Assembly (NCBI RefSeq): GCF_020595125.1
Contig: NZ_JACNMS010000003.1
Span: 248,001-312,000, forward strand
Reading direction: 5' to 3'
Origin: Jeotgalibacillus aurantiacus
GTDB taxonomy: Bacteria > Bacillota > Bacilli > Bacillales > Jeotgalibacillaceae
DNA: 64,000 bases
Shown: positions 21,787 through 30,790 of the stretch, one piece after another
Position numbering within the stretch: position 1 is the stretch's first letter
Layout of the letters: each line of letters starts with the position of its first letter
Notes under the pieces: generated by a model
Told to the model about the DNA's origin: nothing
What the model saw: only the letters and a program-made list of their open reading frames with translations
Database searches by the model: none
Position numbers and translations under genes: made by a program

Positions 21787-23886
21787 GTGTACGTAACAGG
21801 ACGTGAAAGAAAGATGCTTCATATACTGCTGACCGCTCAGCACCAGTTTACGACACTTGGTGAGCTTGCGGATCATTTACAGGTCAGTCAGCGCACGGTT
21901 CAGCGTGAATTAAATAAGCTGGATGATGTGCTGCAGCAATTTCATTTAAACATGGACAAACAGGCTGGAAGAGGCATCAGGCTGGCAGGGCCGTCGGACG
22001 GTTTCGAAAGGCTTGAGTCTGCCTTACTGCAGGTGCCCACCGCTGAACTCGATGCAGGGGAAAGAAAAATTCTCCTGCTGCATTATTTAATGAAACAAAA
22101 CACGGTTGTGAAGCTGGTGGAGCTGGCGAATGAGTTTCAGATGCCGACTGCTGCGCTCAGTCAGGCACTTGATGAATTGGAGGATTTTCTGAGACCTTAT
22201 GCAGTATCCATCATCAGGCGCAGGGGTTACGGAATCGAACTGTCGGGGGATGAAAAAGCAAAGCGCAGGTCTCTTGCTAACCTGATGATGGAAGAGCTTG
22301 AGAGTTCCTCCATTTATTCGATTCATGGAGGGCAGCTGTTTAACCAGCGGACACTCGATCATCAGGTATTCACGATCGTGAACCGGGAAGAGTTTGATCA
22401 GGTTGATCAGCTGATCAAACCTTTTATTGAGGAGCTGCCATATCCTTTGACGGATAGTGCATACGTTTCATTGTTATTGCATATTTGTCTGTCGCTTCAA
22501 AGAATTCGGGATGGAGCGACAGTGGAGCATCATGATCAGCTGCTGGAGGAATTACAGGCACTGCCGGAATATAGGATTGCCGATCAAATTATACATGCAT
22601 TGTCGAAAGCCTTCGATATGAAGATTGAAGAACAGGAAACGGGTTATATCACAATTCATTTAAAAACAGCCAAAAGACGTTTTCAGGAGCAGTTTGTGGA
22701 CCAGCTCATTAATCCTGAGCTGGCCGTGACAGTCCATCAGCTTGTCCGGGCTATTTCTGACCGGCTGAATGTGAACCTGCTGGATGATCCGGATTTAATT
22801 GAGGGACTGATTGCACACATTGAGCCTGGTATTCAGCGGGCAAAGGAGAGAAATTTCACTTACAATCCTCTGACAAACCGTATTAAGAGAGAGTATCCCG
22901 AGCTGTTTGAGGCGGTTCGCTCAAGTGTGGCGGAAGTGCTTCCGGGCTATGACTTTCCGGATGGTGAGCTTGCCTTTCTCGCTCTGCATTTCGGCTCGGC
23001 TTTAGAAGGACAGGCTGAACCTGGACATCTGTCTGTCCTCGTTGTGTGTGCAAGCGGAATCGGCACTTCAAAAATGATTGCCAGCCGTCTGCACAAGGAA
23101 TTTGATGAGATGAAATCAATTACGCTATCATCCATTCGTGAAGTGGAAAAACATTTAGAGGAAAGTCACTTTGACCTGATTGTTTCAACAGTGGGATTAA
23201 GTGGACTCACGGAGGATTACCTGCTGGTGAATCCGCTGCTTCCCCAATCGGATGCTGAAAAAATCCGAAAGGCCATTCAGGACATCAAACCAATGAAAAA
23301 ACCTTCTGCCTTGAAGCAGAAGCCGAGTGATGAGACGCCATTTCTCCATCGCTTAAAGCAGATGAATCAATATGCCAATGCGGTAGAGCAGGTATTGAAA
23401 CAATTTAGACTCGAACGAATTGAGGAAGGCATAAGCTTTTCAGACGTGCTGAAAAAGATTGATCTCACGCTTTTTGAGGAAAAGCTGATTGACGAATCAG
23501 GTTCCGTATACAAGAATCTGATGGAACGTGAATCCATTGGTGGTATGGGTATTCCGGATACGGGACTCGCGCTTTACCATTGCCGGGATGACATGATCCG
23601 GCAGCCGGTTTTCAGATTGTATGACCTGGCGGTGCCTTATGAGCTGAAGGGGATGGATGGTGATTTCATGCCTGTCAGCCGCCTGATTCTGATGGTGTCA
23701 CCTGATGATCAGGAAAGCCGGGGGGCAGAGGTGTTGAGCACGATCAGCGGGAGCCTTGTAGAAGAAGAGTCAACCATGCGTCTGATTCGGAACGGTTCAG
23801 AAAAAGAAATTTTTCAGTTTTTACAAAAAACCTTACATGATTTTTATACCGAAAAGTCAAAGAATTTAATGGAGGGAACATCATGA
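21787..23886 (+). CDS. mtlR: Mannitol operon activator, BglG/MtlR family with PRDs
   Basis: 699-aa transcription activator. Order of domains: HTH (LADHLQVSQRTVQRELNKL, residues 27-45), second HTH region (VELANEFQMPTAALSQAL), PRD1 and PRD2 (about 190-400, with histidines such as LLLHICLSL and IEGLIAHIEPGIQRAK, FLALHFGSAL), an EIIB-Gat-like domain with VVCASGIGTSKMIASRL near residue 420, and a C-terminal EIIA-Mtl-like domain (about 550-699, GIPDTGLALYHC). Its activity is set by PTS phosphorylation of these domains. GTG at 21787 has AAAGGAGGTG 6 nt upstream. Its stop overlaps mtlF ATG. Confidence 0.95.
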   Translation: MYVTGRERKMLHILLTAQHQFTTLGELADHLQVSQRTVQRELNKLDDVLQQFHLNMDKQAGRGIRLAGPSDGFERLESALLQVPTAELDAGERKILLLHYLMKQNTVVKLVELANEFQMPTAALSQALDELEDFLRPYAVSIIRRRGYGIELSGDEKAKRRSLANLMMEELESSSIYSIHGGQLFNQRTLDHQVFTIVNREEFDQVDQLIKPFIEELPYPLTDSAYVSLLLHICLSLQRIRDGATVEHHDQLLEELQALPEYRIADQIIHALSKAFDMKIEEQETGYITIHLKTAKRRFQEQFVDQLINPELAVTVHQLVRAISDRLNVNLLDDPDLIEGLIAHIEPGIQRAKERNFTYNPLTNRIKREYPELFEAVRSSVAEVLPGYDFPDGELAFLALHFGSALEGQAEPGHLSVLVVCASGIGTSKMIASRLHKEFDEMKSITLSSIREVEKHLEESHFDLIVSTVGLSGLTEDYLLVNPLLPQSDAEKIRKAIQDIKPMKKPSALKQKPSDETPFLHRLKQMNQYANAVEQVLKQFRLERIEEGISFSDVLKKIDLTLFEEKLIDESGSVYKNLMERESIGGMGIPDTGLALYHCRDDMIRQPVFRLYDLAVPYELKGMDGDFMPVSRLILMVSPDDQESRGAEVLSTISGSLVEEESTMRLIRNGSEKEIFQFLQKTLHDFYTEKSKNLMEGTS

Positions 23887-24314
23887 GCGACATCTTTAAA
23901 AAGGAAAACATTTATCTAAACGAATCAGCAGGAACGAAGAAGGAGGCGATTGAAAAGGCAGGGGCTGTCCTTGCTGAAAAGGGCTATGTGGACGAGGATT
24001 ATATAACAAGCATGCTTGAGCGTGAGGAAATCTCCACGACCTATATCGGAAACAAAATTGCGATCCCGCACGGCACGGAGGATTCGAAAAAGCTTGTGAA
24101 GAAGTCAGGCATTTCGGTTCTTCAGCTGCCAGAAGGGGTGATGTTTGATGACAATGAAGTAAACATTGTGGTCGGCATTGCCGGAAAAGACGGAGAGCAT
24201 TTGGAGATCTTATCAAAAATTGCGATCGCCTGCTCCGAAGAAGAAAACGTTGAGCGGCTAATCCAGGCAAAATCGGAAGAGGAGATCATCGCGATTTTTG
24301 AGGAGGCTGAATAA
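23883..24314 (+). CDS. mtlF: PTS mannitol EIIA component
   Basis: 143-aa cytosolic phosphocarrier that passes phosphate from HPr to the EIIB of MtlA. TYIGNKIAIPHGTEDSKKL around residue 54-72 carries the phosphorylated His in AIPHG. ATG overlaps the mtlR stop by 4 nt (ATGA), showing translational coupling. The gene in turn overlaps mtlD by 1 nt. Confidence 0.95.
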   Translation: MSDIFKKENIYLNESAGTKKEAIEKAGAVLAEKGYVDEDYITSMLEREEISTTYIGNKIAIPHGTEDSKKLVKKSGISVLQLPEGVMFDDNEVNIVVGIAGKDGEHLEILSKIAIACSEEENVERLIQAKSEEEIIAIFEEAE

Positions 24315-25453
24315 TGAAGGCTGTTCATTTTGGGGCTGGTAATATCGGGCGTGGATTTATCGGAGCGATTTTGCAGCAATCGGGCTATGATGTCATCTTT
24401 ATTGATGTTAATGCAGAACTGATCAACCGTATGAATCAGGACCGTCAGTATGAAGTGGTATTGGCTGATGAAACGAAGGAATCTTTTACGGTTAGGGGCG
24501 TCAGCGGAATTAATAGTCAGGAGAATCCTGAAGCAGCCGCCGCAGCTGTTGCAGATGCGGCGATGGTGACGGCCTCAGTCGGGCCTGGCGTGCTGCCGTT
24601 TATTGCGCCAGTGATTGCGAAAGGGCTGGCTGCACGACCAGAAGGAGCAGCAATCAATGTCATTGCCTGTGAAAATATGATTGGCGGCAGTGATAAATTG
24701 AAAAGTGAAGTGGAGAAACATCTATCTAAAAAAGAAGCTGAACACGTTTTTGCTCAAAGCGGCTTTCCGAATTCAGCAGTGGACCGGATCGTGCCAATTC
24801 AAAAGCATGATAATCCACTGAAGATTGAAGTAGAGCGCTATTTTGAATGGGTGATAGAAACGAAGGATCTGAGAGGGGAGCATCCAGCCCTTGAGGGTGC
24901 AATCTTCGTTGATGATCTCGTCCCTTTTATCGAGCGTAAGCTGTTAACGGTTAACACAGGACACGCGTCCATCGCCTATAACGGTTTATTAATGGGCTAT
25001 CAAACAGTAAAAGAAGCGATGGGCGATCAGCGTGTTGTCGATCTGCTAAAAGGGGTACTTCATGAAACGAGTCTATTTTTAACGGATAAGTTTGGTTTTG
25101 ATCAGGAGGACCACCAGGAATATGTACGCAAAATCATTGAGCGTTATCAAAATCCGTACATCTCAGATGGACTTGACCGCGTGGGGCGTGCACCGCTCCG
25201 TAAGCTGTCAGCAGGTGACCGTCTAACCTATCCAGCTGTCGAATTGAATAAGCACGGCATTGAACCGGTCAATCTTGAGCGGACCATTGCAGCGGCTCTT
25301 CATTTTGATCTGCAGGATGACCCTGAGGCGGTTGAACTGCAGGGATGGATCCGTGAATACGGTGTGGAAGCAGCCTATGAAAAAGCTTCGGGTGTTGCGG
25401 TTAGCAGCGAGATGAATCTTCGGATAAAGGATTATTATGAGACGGCACGTTGA
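24314..25453 (+). CDS. mtlD: Mannitol-1-phosphate 5-dehydrogenase
   Basis: 379-aa NAD-dependent enzyme converting mannitol 1-phosphate to fructose 6-phosphate. The N-terminal Rossmann motif is MKAVHFGAGNIGRGFIG. The catalytic region of the long-chain polyol dehydrogenases is visible as YNGLLMGYQTVKEAM, preceded by KLLTVNTGHASIAY. ATG overlaps the stop of mtlF in TAATG. Length and start agree with known MtlD. It closes the operon before a strong terminator. Confidence 0.96.
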   Translation: MKAVHFGAGNIGRGFIGAILQQSGYDVIFIDVNAELINRMNQDRQYEVVLADETKESFTVRGVSGINSQENPEAAAAAVADAAMVTASVGPGVLPFIAPVIAKGLAARPEGAAINVIACENMIGGSDKLKSEVEKHLSKKEAEHVFAQSGFPNSAVDRIVPIQKHDNPLKIEVERYFEWVIETKDLRGEHPALEGAIFVDDLVPFIERKLLTVNTGHASIAYNGLLMGYQTVKEAMGDQRVVDLLKGVLHETSLFLTDKFGFDQEDHQEYVRKIIERYQNPYISDGLDRVGRAPLRKLSAGDRLTYPAVELNKHGIEPVNLERTIAAALHFDLQDDPEAVELQGWIREYGVEAAYEKASGVAVSSEMNLRIKDYYETAR

Positions 25454-25462
25454 GGTCGTTTG

Positions 25463-25491
25463 AAACCACAGCTTTCGGGCTGTGGTTTTTC
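25463..25491 (+). terminator. mtl operon terminator
   Basis: AAACCACAGC and GCTGTGGTTT pair around TTTCGG, ending in TTTTT. Confidence 0.9.
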
Positions 25492-25500
25492 TAATGGGGA

Positions 25501-25812
25501 GGAGTCTGGCGGTTCGCAGGGTTTTGGTTGAGTTTCGCAGAATGCAGGTGGGTGTTCGCAGGATTCCTGTGAAGTTTCGCAAAATGTTGCCTGGGTTTCG
25601 CAAGATTATCCTTGAGTTTCGCAGAATCATGCCAAAGTACCCATCATACTCTGCAAGGCCGTCTGCTTCTATTTGGGAGTCTGGCGGTTCGCAGGGTTTT
25701 GGTTGAGTTTCGCAAAATGTTGGCTTATGTTCGCGGAATTCAGCTGGTGGTTCACAGAATGCAGACCGTGTTTCATGAGATTTTGTCCATGTTTCGCAAG
25801 ATCGTGCCAAAT
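25501..25812 (+). repeat. Duplicated six-unit 21-bp arrays, GTTCGCAAGATT type
   Basis: First block: units at 25512, 25533, 25554, 25575, 25596, 25617. Second block: 25687, 25708, 25729, 25750, 25771, 25792. All internal steps are 21 bp. About 39 bp beginning GGAGTCTGGCGGTTCGCAGG at 25501 recur identically at 25676, and each block ends with a related GCCAAA-ACCCA segment, so the whole block was duplicated with a 175-bp offset. Peptides of 7-residue period read from it are by-products of the 21-bp period. The gap 25454-25915 holds only this and the mtl terminator. Confidence 0.85.
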
Positions 25813-25915
25813 GACCCAGCCCAGCTTCCTCATCAGTTCAGTTGCCAAAAGAAGGTGTCCACTTTCAAATAAAGGTATAATAGTACCAACATAAAATGAT
25901 CCAAGGAGGCGTCTT

Positions 25916-26632
25916 ATGAGAATCACAACAAAAGGAATGGTACACCAGATTTCGTTTTTGCCAAGTGCTTTCCCCGTTAATATGTATCTTGTCGAAGAGG
26001 AAGAAGACCTGACACTCGTCGATACCGGAGTGAAAATGTGTCATAAAGGCATTTTAAAAACAGCCGAAGAAATCGGAAAGCCGATTAAACGAATCATTGT
26101 CACGCATGCCCACTCTGATCATGCCGGCGGGATCGATGAATTAAAGAAAGCCATTCCCGGCGTTGAGTTTCTTTTGCCTGAACGTGAGTTGAAGCTCTGG
26201 CAGGGTGATAAGTCGCTTGAATCAGGAGAAGGTTCGCGCAAGGTGAAGGGCGGGATTCCGAAGGGGCTGAAGTCGAAGCCAGATTTTCTGTTGAAGGATG
26301 GAGACAAGGTTGGCTCTCTTCTTGCCATCAGCTCGCCTGGTCACACACCTGGACATATGGCTTTGTTTGATGAACGTTCACGAACGCTTTTAGCCGGAGA
26401 TGCGTTTCAGGTAAAAGGCGGGCTTGCTGTGGCCGGTGATACGCGACGGTCATTTCCATTTCCGGCGATGGCGACTTGGGATTTTGGCAGGGCCATTAAG
26501 TCTGCTGAAAAGCTGACAGCCTTAAAGCCTTACGTGCTTGGGGTAGGACACGGTGATTTTCTGGAGGATCCGGTTGAAGACATGAGACAGGTGATTGAAC
26601 GCGCGAAACAGGTGAAGCGGAAGCGGTCTTAA
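25916..26632 (+). CDS. MBL-fold metallo-hydrolase
   Basis: 238-aa cytosolic metallo-beta-lactamase-fold hydrolase. The metal motif HAHSDHAGG is at about residues 63-71; GHTPGHMALFD near residue 142 and LLAGDAFQVKGG near residue 159 supply the third His and the Asp; GVGHGD near residue 213 gives the last His. This is the YflN/glyoxalase-II-like group. Substrate unknown. CAAGGAGG lies 7 nt before the ATG. A promoter-like TATAAT is at 25875-25880. Confidence 0.88.
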   Translation: MRITTKGMVHQISFLPSAFPVNMYLVEEEEDLTLVDTGVKMCHKGILKTAEEIGKPIKRIIVTHAHSDHAGGIDELKKAIPGVEFLLPERELKLWQGDKSLESGEGSRKVKGGIPKGLKSKPDFLLKDGDKVGSLLAISSPGHTPGHMALFDERSRTLLAGDAFQVKGGLAVAGDTRRSFPFPAMATWDFGRAIKSAEKLTALKPYVLGVGHGDFLEDPVEDMRQVIERAKQVKRKRS

Positions 26633-26703
26633 TCGCTGTGGATGTGCTGGGCAACCCGGTCCGTGCGATACAATAAAACCATGAAAAATCAGGAGCTGAT
26701 ACC

Positions 26704-28206
26704 ATGGTCAACGTTGTTTGGTTAAAAAGAGACCTGCGTCTGCATGATCATGCAGCCCTCAGCAACGCACTGGAGAGCGGGGAGCAGATTGTGCTGATGT
26801 ACGTGGCTGAGCCTTCTGTCTGGCAGGGGACCGAGCTGTCGTCACGGCACTTCCAGTTTGTAAAAGAGAGTCTGGCTGATCTCGAAGAACAGGTCATACA
26901 AAAAGGTGGTTATCTTACATATGCCATTGGCGAAATGGAGGAAGTGCTCGCCAGTTGTCTTAAAGCCTTTGGTCCTTTTACGCTCTATGCGCATGAAGAA
27001 CATGGAACCCCCCACACATTCGCAAGGGATTTGCGCGTTCACAAGTGGATGAAGGAAAGAGGGCTTGTTTTCAATGAGTATCCGCAGTTTGGTGTCGTTC
27101 GCCGGCTGAAATCACGAGAGCAGTTTCAGGAGAAATGGGCGTCATTTATGTCTGCCCCTGTGCACCCGATTCCCACATCCATTAACTGCGTAGAGCAGGA
27201 GCGTCTGCCTGAGGATTTAACTCCTGATCTGAAAAGCCTTCATTCTTTTGAAACGGGAGACGATCTTCCGGCTGCTTCTCAAAAAGGAGGAGAGCGGACC
27301 GGTATTGAGGTCTTTAAAGATTTTTTAAATGGACGATATCAGCGCTATCAGTTCCAGATTTCCAAACCGATGGCGTCTGCAGTGTCATGCAGCCGGATTT
27401 CTCCTTACCTTGCCTGGGGGAATCTGTCCATGAGGGCAGTTGTGCAGAAGACGCGAAAAGTGATGGCATTACTGGATTCTGATCAGCAGCGACAGCATCT
27501 TGAATACTTTATGTCCCGCCTCCACTGGCACTGTCATTTTATTCAGCGGCTTGAAGATGATCCGGAGATTGCCATTCAAACGATGAATCCTGCTTTTGAT
27601 CAGGTGCGCAGTGAGTGGAATGAAGAGTGGTTTACTGCATGGGAGAATGGTCACACAGGCGTTCCAATGATTGATGCAGCGATGAGAGCTTTACTTGAGA
27701 CGGGGTGGGTCAATTTCCGCTCACGTGCGATGCTTATCTCGTTTATCTGTAATACGCTTCTGCAGGATTGGCGTCAGCCGGCAGAGCATCTCGCAAAATT
27801 ATTCACCGATTATGAGCCCGGTATCCATTACAGTCAGGTTCAGATGCAATCCGCCTCTACAGGCTTTAATACGATCCGGATTTATCACCCTGTCAAACAG
27901 GGGTTTGACCACGATCCAAAGGGTGCGTTTATCCGGCGGTTTATTCCTGAACTGAGGGGTGTTCCGAATGAATATATACATGAACCGTGGAAATGGGGTC
28001 GCTTTGATGAGCTGGATTATCCAGCGCCGATCGTGAATGTTGATGAAGCGAACCGGTATGCAAGAGCCGTATTATGGGGTGTGAAAAATTCAGCTGAGTC
28101 GAAGAAAACCGCAGCTGAAAAATTAAAGAAGCACGGCAGCCGCAGGGATCGCAAGGCATCCTCGGAGCAGCTGTCTTTATCACTGTTTGACGGGGAGGAA
28201 GAATGA
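26704..28206 (+). CDS. phr: Deoxyribodipyrimidine photolyase (cryptochrome/photolyase class I type)
   Basis: 500-aa flavoprotein for light-driven repair of UV pyrimidine dimers. N-terminal antenna-binding domain begins VNVVWLKRDLRLHDHAALS. The C-terminal FAD domain shows SCSRISPYLAWGNLSMRAV near residue 223, WVNFRSRAMLISFI near residue 338 and DYEPGIHYSQVQMQSASTG near residue 371. The C-terminus is Lys/Arg-rich. It may be a cryptochrome-like paralogue, so dimer specificity is inferred. It overlaps the DinB gene by 4 nt. A second, distinct photolyase is at 34013. Confidence 0.85.
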   Translation: MVNVVWLKRDLRLHDHAALSNALESGEQIVLMYVAEPSVWQGTELSSRHFQFVKESLADLEEQVIQKGGYLTYAIGEMEEVLASCLKAFGPFTLYAHEEHGTPHTFARDLRVHKWMKERGLVFNEYPQFGVVRRLKSREQFQEKWASFMSAPVHPIPTSINCVEQERLPEDLTPDLKSLHSFETGDDLPAASQKGGERTGIEVFKDFLNGRYQRYQFQISKPMASAVSCSRISPYLAWGNLSMRAVVQKTRKVMALLDSDQQRQHLEYFMSRLHWHCHFIQRLEDDPEIAIQTMNPAFDQVRSEWNEEWFTAWENGHTGVPMIDAAMRALLETGWVNFRSRAMLISFICNTLLQDWRQPAEHLAKLFTDYEPGIHYSQVQMQSASTGFNTIRIYHPVKQGFDHDPKGAFIRRFIPELRGVPNEYIHEPWKWGRFDELDYPAPIVNVDEANRYARAVLWGVKNSAESKKTAAEKLKKHGSRRDRKASSEQLSLSLFDGEEE

Positions 28207-28667
28207 AGGTAGAAGAAGTGTTGCACCAGATAGACATAATGAAAGACTCATTGCTGCAAATCATGGAGCAGATCACAGAGGAAGAATGGGTGTACCGGCC
28301 TCATCCGGATAAATTTTCAGTTGGAGAGCTTGTTGAACACATCGCGGTTCTTCCTGCTGCTGATCTGAGGATTGCAGAGGAGACAAACCTGCAAGGAATG
28401 AACGATTTTTATCAACAGCATGAGGTTCACGGGCTGAATCGATCAATGGAAAAACTGACAGTCACTATTGATAAAGTGCGAACTGATTATTTATCATTTA
28501 CAGAAACACAGTTATCTGAGCGTAAAACTGCTTATTGGGGTGTCACCTACAGCCGTTTTGAATGGCTGCTTGAAATTCTTGTGCATCTGACTCATCACAG
28601 AGGTCAATTGTATGCCATGCTCGTATTCGGACTTGGAAAGGAGTTAAAGGTACGTCTTTTTGAATAA
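28203..28667 (+). CDS. DinB family protein
   Basis: 154-aa four-helix-bundle protein of the DinB/YfiT type, a metal-dependent transferase-like fold often associated with bacillithiol or stress. The metal-binding histidines are in SVGELVEHIAVL near residue 41 and LVHLTHHRGQLYAML near residue 128. The translation start overlaps the photolyase stop (ATGA), which suggests a common DNA-damage or oxidative-stress role (inference). Confidence 0.85.
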   Translation: MKVEEVLHQIDIMKDSLLQIMEQITEEEWVYRPHPDKFSVGELVEHIAVLPAADLRIAEETNLQGMNDFYQQHEVHGLNRSMEKLTVTIDKVRTDYLSFTETQLSERKTAYWGVTYSRFEWLLEILVHLTHHRGQLYAMLVFGLGKELKVRLFE

Positions 28668-28778
28668 TCAGCTGTTAAACATCGGAAAACACATCGAAAA
28701 TAGTAAAGGAAATTTTGGGAAGTTATACTTATCTGCAGGTGCATATCTCGAATTCAAAACATTTGCAGAGGAGAATGG

Positions 28779-29015
28779 ATGATGAACGAAGCCAACGTTC
28801 GGACAATATTAGAAACAATGAAACAGTATAAAGAAAGTGGCATCACACAATCGTTTAACGCAGGGCAGGGAGTGATGCTTCTTGTCAGCTATGCACCGGA
28901 AGAGGATTTATTCGTGTTTGCGAACCCTCAAATCGAGCTGCAGCAAAAGATTGCAACCATCACAGATGCAGTAACAGAGATCATCGCATTTACCAAAGAC
29001 AGTTTCCGTTCATAA
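28779..29015 (+). CDS. Small cytosolic protein of unknown function
   Basis: 78-aa protein with no membrane segment: NVRTILETMKQYKESG, then GQGVMLLVSYAPEEDLFVFAN strands and a C-terminal helix ATITDAVTEIIAFT. GCAGAGGAG precedes the ATG; ATG at 28782 is equally good. Not recognised. It has its own terminator. Confidence 0.6.
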   Translation: MMNEANVRTILETMKQYKESGITQSFNAGQGVMLLVSYAPEEDLFVFANPQIELQQKIATITDAVTEIIAFTKDSFRS

Positions 29016-29026
29016 TACATATATGC

Positions 29027-29059
29027 AAGCCGTCCAGTTTATTGATGGAGGGCTTTTTT
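29027..29059 (+). terminator. Rho-independent terminator
   Basis: AAGCCGTCCA and TGGAGGGCTT pair with one G-G mismatch, followed by TTTTTA. Confidence 0.75.
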
Positions 29060-29132
29060 ATTTACTAAAAGGAATTTTTGTGGCGGTTAGAGAAATAGTA
29101 ATTATCACTAGTTCGCATAGGGAGGTGCTGTT

Positions 29133-29573
29133 TTGACTTCATATAAACCGATTACGGCTGAAAATGTCCGGCAGGCTGCGCAGGTATATTGTGATGTTTT
29201 CACAGGTGATCCGTGGTACGAGGACTGGTCTTTAGAGGATGCTGAACAGCGGCTGAAAGAGATTTCTGAAACGCCGCGATTTACGGGGTTTATCGTATTT
29301 GAAAAAGAAGCGCCAGCAGGTCTTATTGCAGGAAATGCCCGTCATTCTTATCAGGGACCGGCCTATTACCTGGCTGAATTCTGTATTCATCCGGATTTTC
29401 AGGGGCAGGGGCTTGGAGCAGGTATGCTTCAGCATTTAGAAAAAGAATTGAAGAAACAGGGGATCGTCTCCATCTTTCTATTAACGGCTGATAACAGCGG
29501 AGCAGAGCGCTTTTATAAAAGGCAGGGCTATGAGGTGAATGAGAAGAGGATTGTGATGCGGAAAGGGATTTGA
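29133..29573 (+). CDS. GNAT family N-acetyltransferase
   Basis: 146-aa acetyl-CoA-dependent acyltransferase. Motif A is LAEFCIHPDFQGQGLGAGML near residue 80 (Q-x-x-G-x-G/A), with LLTADNSGAERFYKRQGYEV at the end. TTG at 29133 is the start, with GGGAGGTG 5 nt upstream. Substrate unknown. It lacks a terminator of its own; the nine-unit array follows at once. Confidence 0.85.
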   Translation: MTSYKPITAENVRQAAQVYCDVFTGDPWYEDWSLEDAEQRLKEISETPRFTGFIVFEKEAPAGLIAGNARHSYQGPAYYLAEFCIHPDFQGQGLGAGMLQHLEKELKKQGIVSIFLLTADNSGAERFYKRQGYEVNEKRIVMRKGI

Positions 29574-29597
29574 ATGTGGGGGCTTTGGGCAGGGTGA

Positions 29598-29795
29598 TAT
29601 TCACATAAAACCGTGTTCTATCCACATAAATGGTCGTGCGATGATCAGTTGATTGTCGTCTATCAACAGAAAACAGCATCTAATTAACAGATTCAGGTGG
29701 ATATGTTAAGTTATCAACATCAATGGGGCTGCTATCAACAGTTACAGACGTTCGATCAACGACAAATCGAAACTTATCAACAGTTGCGCCCAGGC
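29598..29795 (+). repeat. Nine-unit 21-bp array, TATCAACAG type (5+4)
   Basis: Anchors fall at 29598, 29619, 29640 (degenerate), 29661 and 29682, then after a 30-bp step at 29712, 29733, 29754 and 29775. First to last is 177 bp, as in the arrays at 18868 and 46758. Several 9-mers (CTATCCACA at 29618, TTATCAACA at 29711 and 29774) differ by one base from a DnaA box. The array lies between convergent genes. Confidence 0.75.
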
Positions 29796-29842
29796 CAATC
29801 AGTCTGAAATCAATCTCGCGTAACATGCACGTATGTATGCAA

Positions 29843-29878
29843 AAAAGCTGATCGCTAAAAATAGCGGTCAGCTTTTGT
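29843..29878. terminator. Bidirectional terminator
   Basis: AAAAGCTGATCGCTA and TAGCGGTCAGCTTTT form a 15-bp stem (one T-G) with loop AAAA. It serves the minus-strand SDR gene and probably the GNAT transcript. Confidence 0.88.
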
Positions 29879-29882
29879 TCAA

Positions 29883-30533
29883 TTATTCGCGGTCAAAATT
29901 CCACTCCGCGCCATCACGTTTTTGCGCCATCTCATACATGCGCTCAGCGATATTATCCGGTGAAAAATGCGTATCTTTTTTTACAAATCCATTAATCGTC
30001 AGTGTGCCAACATAAATCCCTTTTGACTTAAGTTCCTGATGAAGAGTCATCGCAAGAATCCGCATCGCTGCTTTTCCGACAGAGACGGAAGCGAAGTTTT
30101 TCATCGGTTTGACGCCAAGCACGCCGCCTGTCAGAAGGATAGTGCTGCCTTCTTCTAAATGTGGAAGGGCAGCCTGAACACTTGCTAATGCACCAACAGC
30201 ATCTACCTGCAGATCAGCAGCCAGATCATTCGGGTCGAGCTCCGACGGTGGACCCTGACGGAAGGTGTAGGCATTGTACATTAAAATGTCAATGCGGCCG
30301 TAAACTTCTTTTGCATAATGAATCGCTGTCTTCAGGCTTTCATTTGAATGAGCATTGGCATGGAACGCCTCTGCTTCAATGTCCAATTCTTCTAACTCAT
30401 CCACGTATTCAAGCAGTTTATCTTCATTTCTCGCAACAAGGGCAATCGCATACCCTTCTTTTCCGAATTTTTTTGCTGTGCTCAGGCCGATGCCGGGACC
30501 GGCGCCGACAATTACCATTACTTTTTCAGCCAT
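29883..30533 (-). CDS. SDR family oxidoreductase lacking the catalytic tyrosine
   Basis: 216-aa Rossmann-fold protein. The cofactor loop is VGAGPGIGLSTAKKF (TGxxxGxG-like) at residues 8-22, and VARNEDKL suggests NADP binding. The NNAG motif is replaced by MYNAYTF. The active-site YxxxK is replaced: in FASVSVGKAAMRIL the position four before Lys is Val. TLTINGFV follows as usual. The enzyme may therefore be non-catalytic or use another residue. ATG at 30533 follows GGAGATGACCTCAA. No partner gene. Confidence 0.85.
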   Translation of the reverse strand: MAEKVMVIVGAGPGIGLSTAKKFGKEGYAIALVARNEDKLLEYVDELEELDIEAEAFHANAHSNESLKTAIHYAKEVYGRIDILMYNAYTFRQGPPSELDPNDLAADLQVDAVGALASVQAALPHLEEGSTILLTGGVLGVKPMKNFASVSVGKAAMRILAMTLHQELKSKGIYVGTLTINGFVKKDTHFSPDNIAERMYEMAQKRDGAEWNFDRE

Positions 30534-30790
30534 TTGAGGTCATCTCCTTTAGATGTCAGATCAAAAAAGAAATGCTGACATTTCCTCTTTGTTTCAAGCT
30601 ATCACGCCGTTTGAATAAGGGTCAATTTTCAATCTTCTGGGAGTGTTTGATTTGATTACTGACACGGAGACAGGTGCTTCCTGAAAAAATGTATTAAACA
30701 TCGCCTATTATGCGCGAAAGATGTAAAATCATGTTAAGAACCTCTTTTGTCACTCAGTCGATGGTACGCTCTTCAAAAGGAGGAATTCAT

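Noticed and set aside
25482-25926. Proteins with 7-residue repeats read from the arrays
   Set aside because: Open frames over the arrays exist in several frames and on both strands because 21 is a multiple of 3. They lack consistent RBS and frame choice, and some steps of 20, 22 or 29 bp break the frame in other copies.
29598-29795. Replication origin
   Set aside because: DnaA-like 9-mers are present, but no dnaA/dnaN genes or AT-rich unwinding region is near, and sister arrays with the same layout have unrelated units.
30534-30790. Riboswitch or antisense RNA between SDR and YjdI genes
   Set aside because: Only short partial complementarity (GATGTCAG / CTGACAT) was found; no known riboswitch core was seen.
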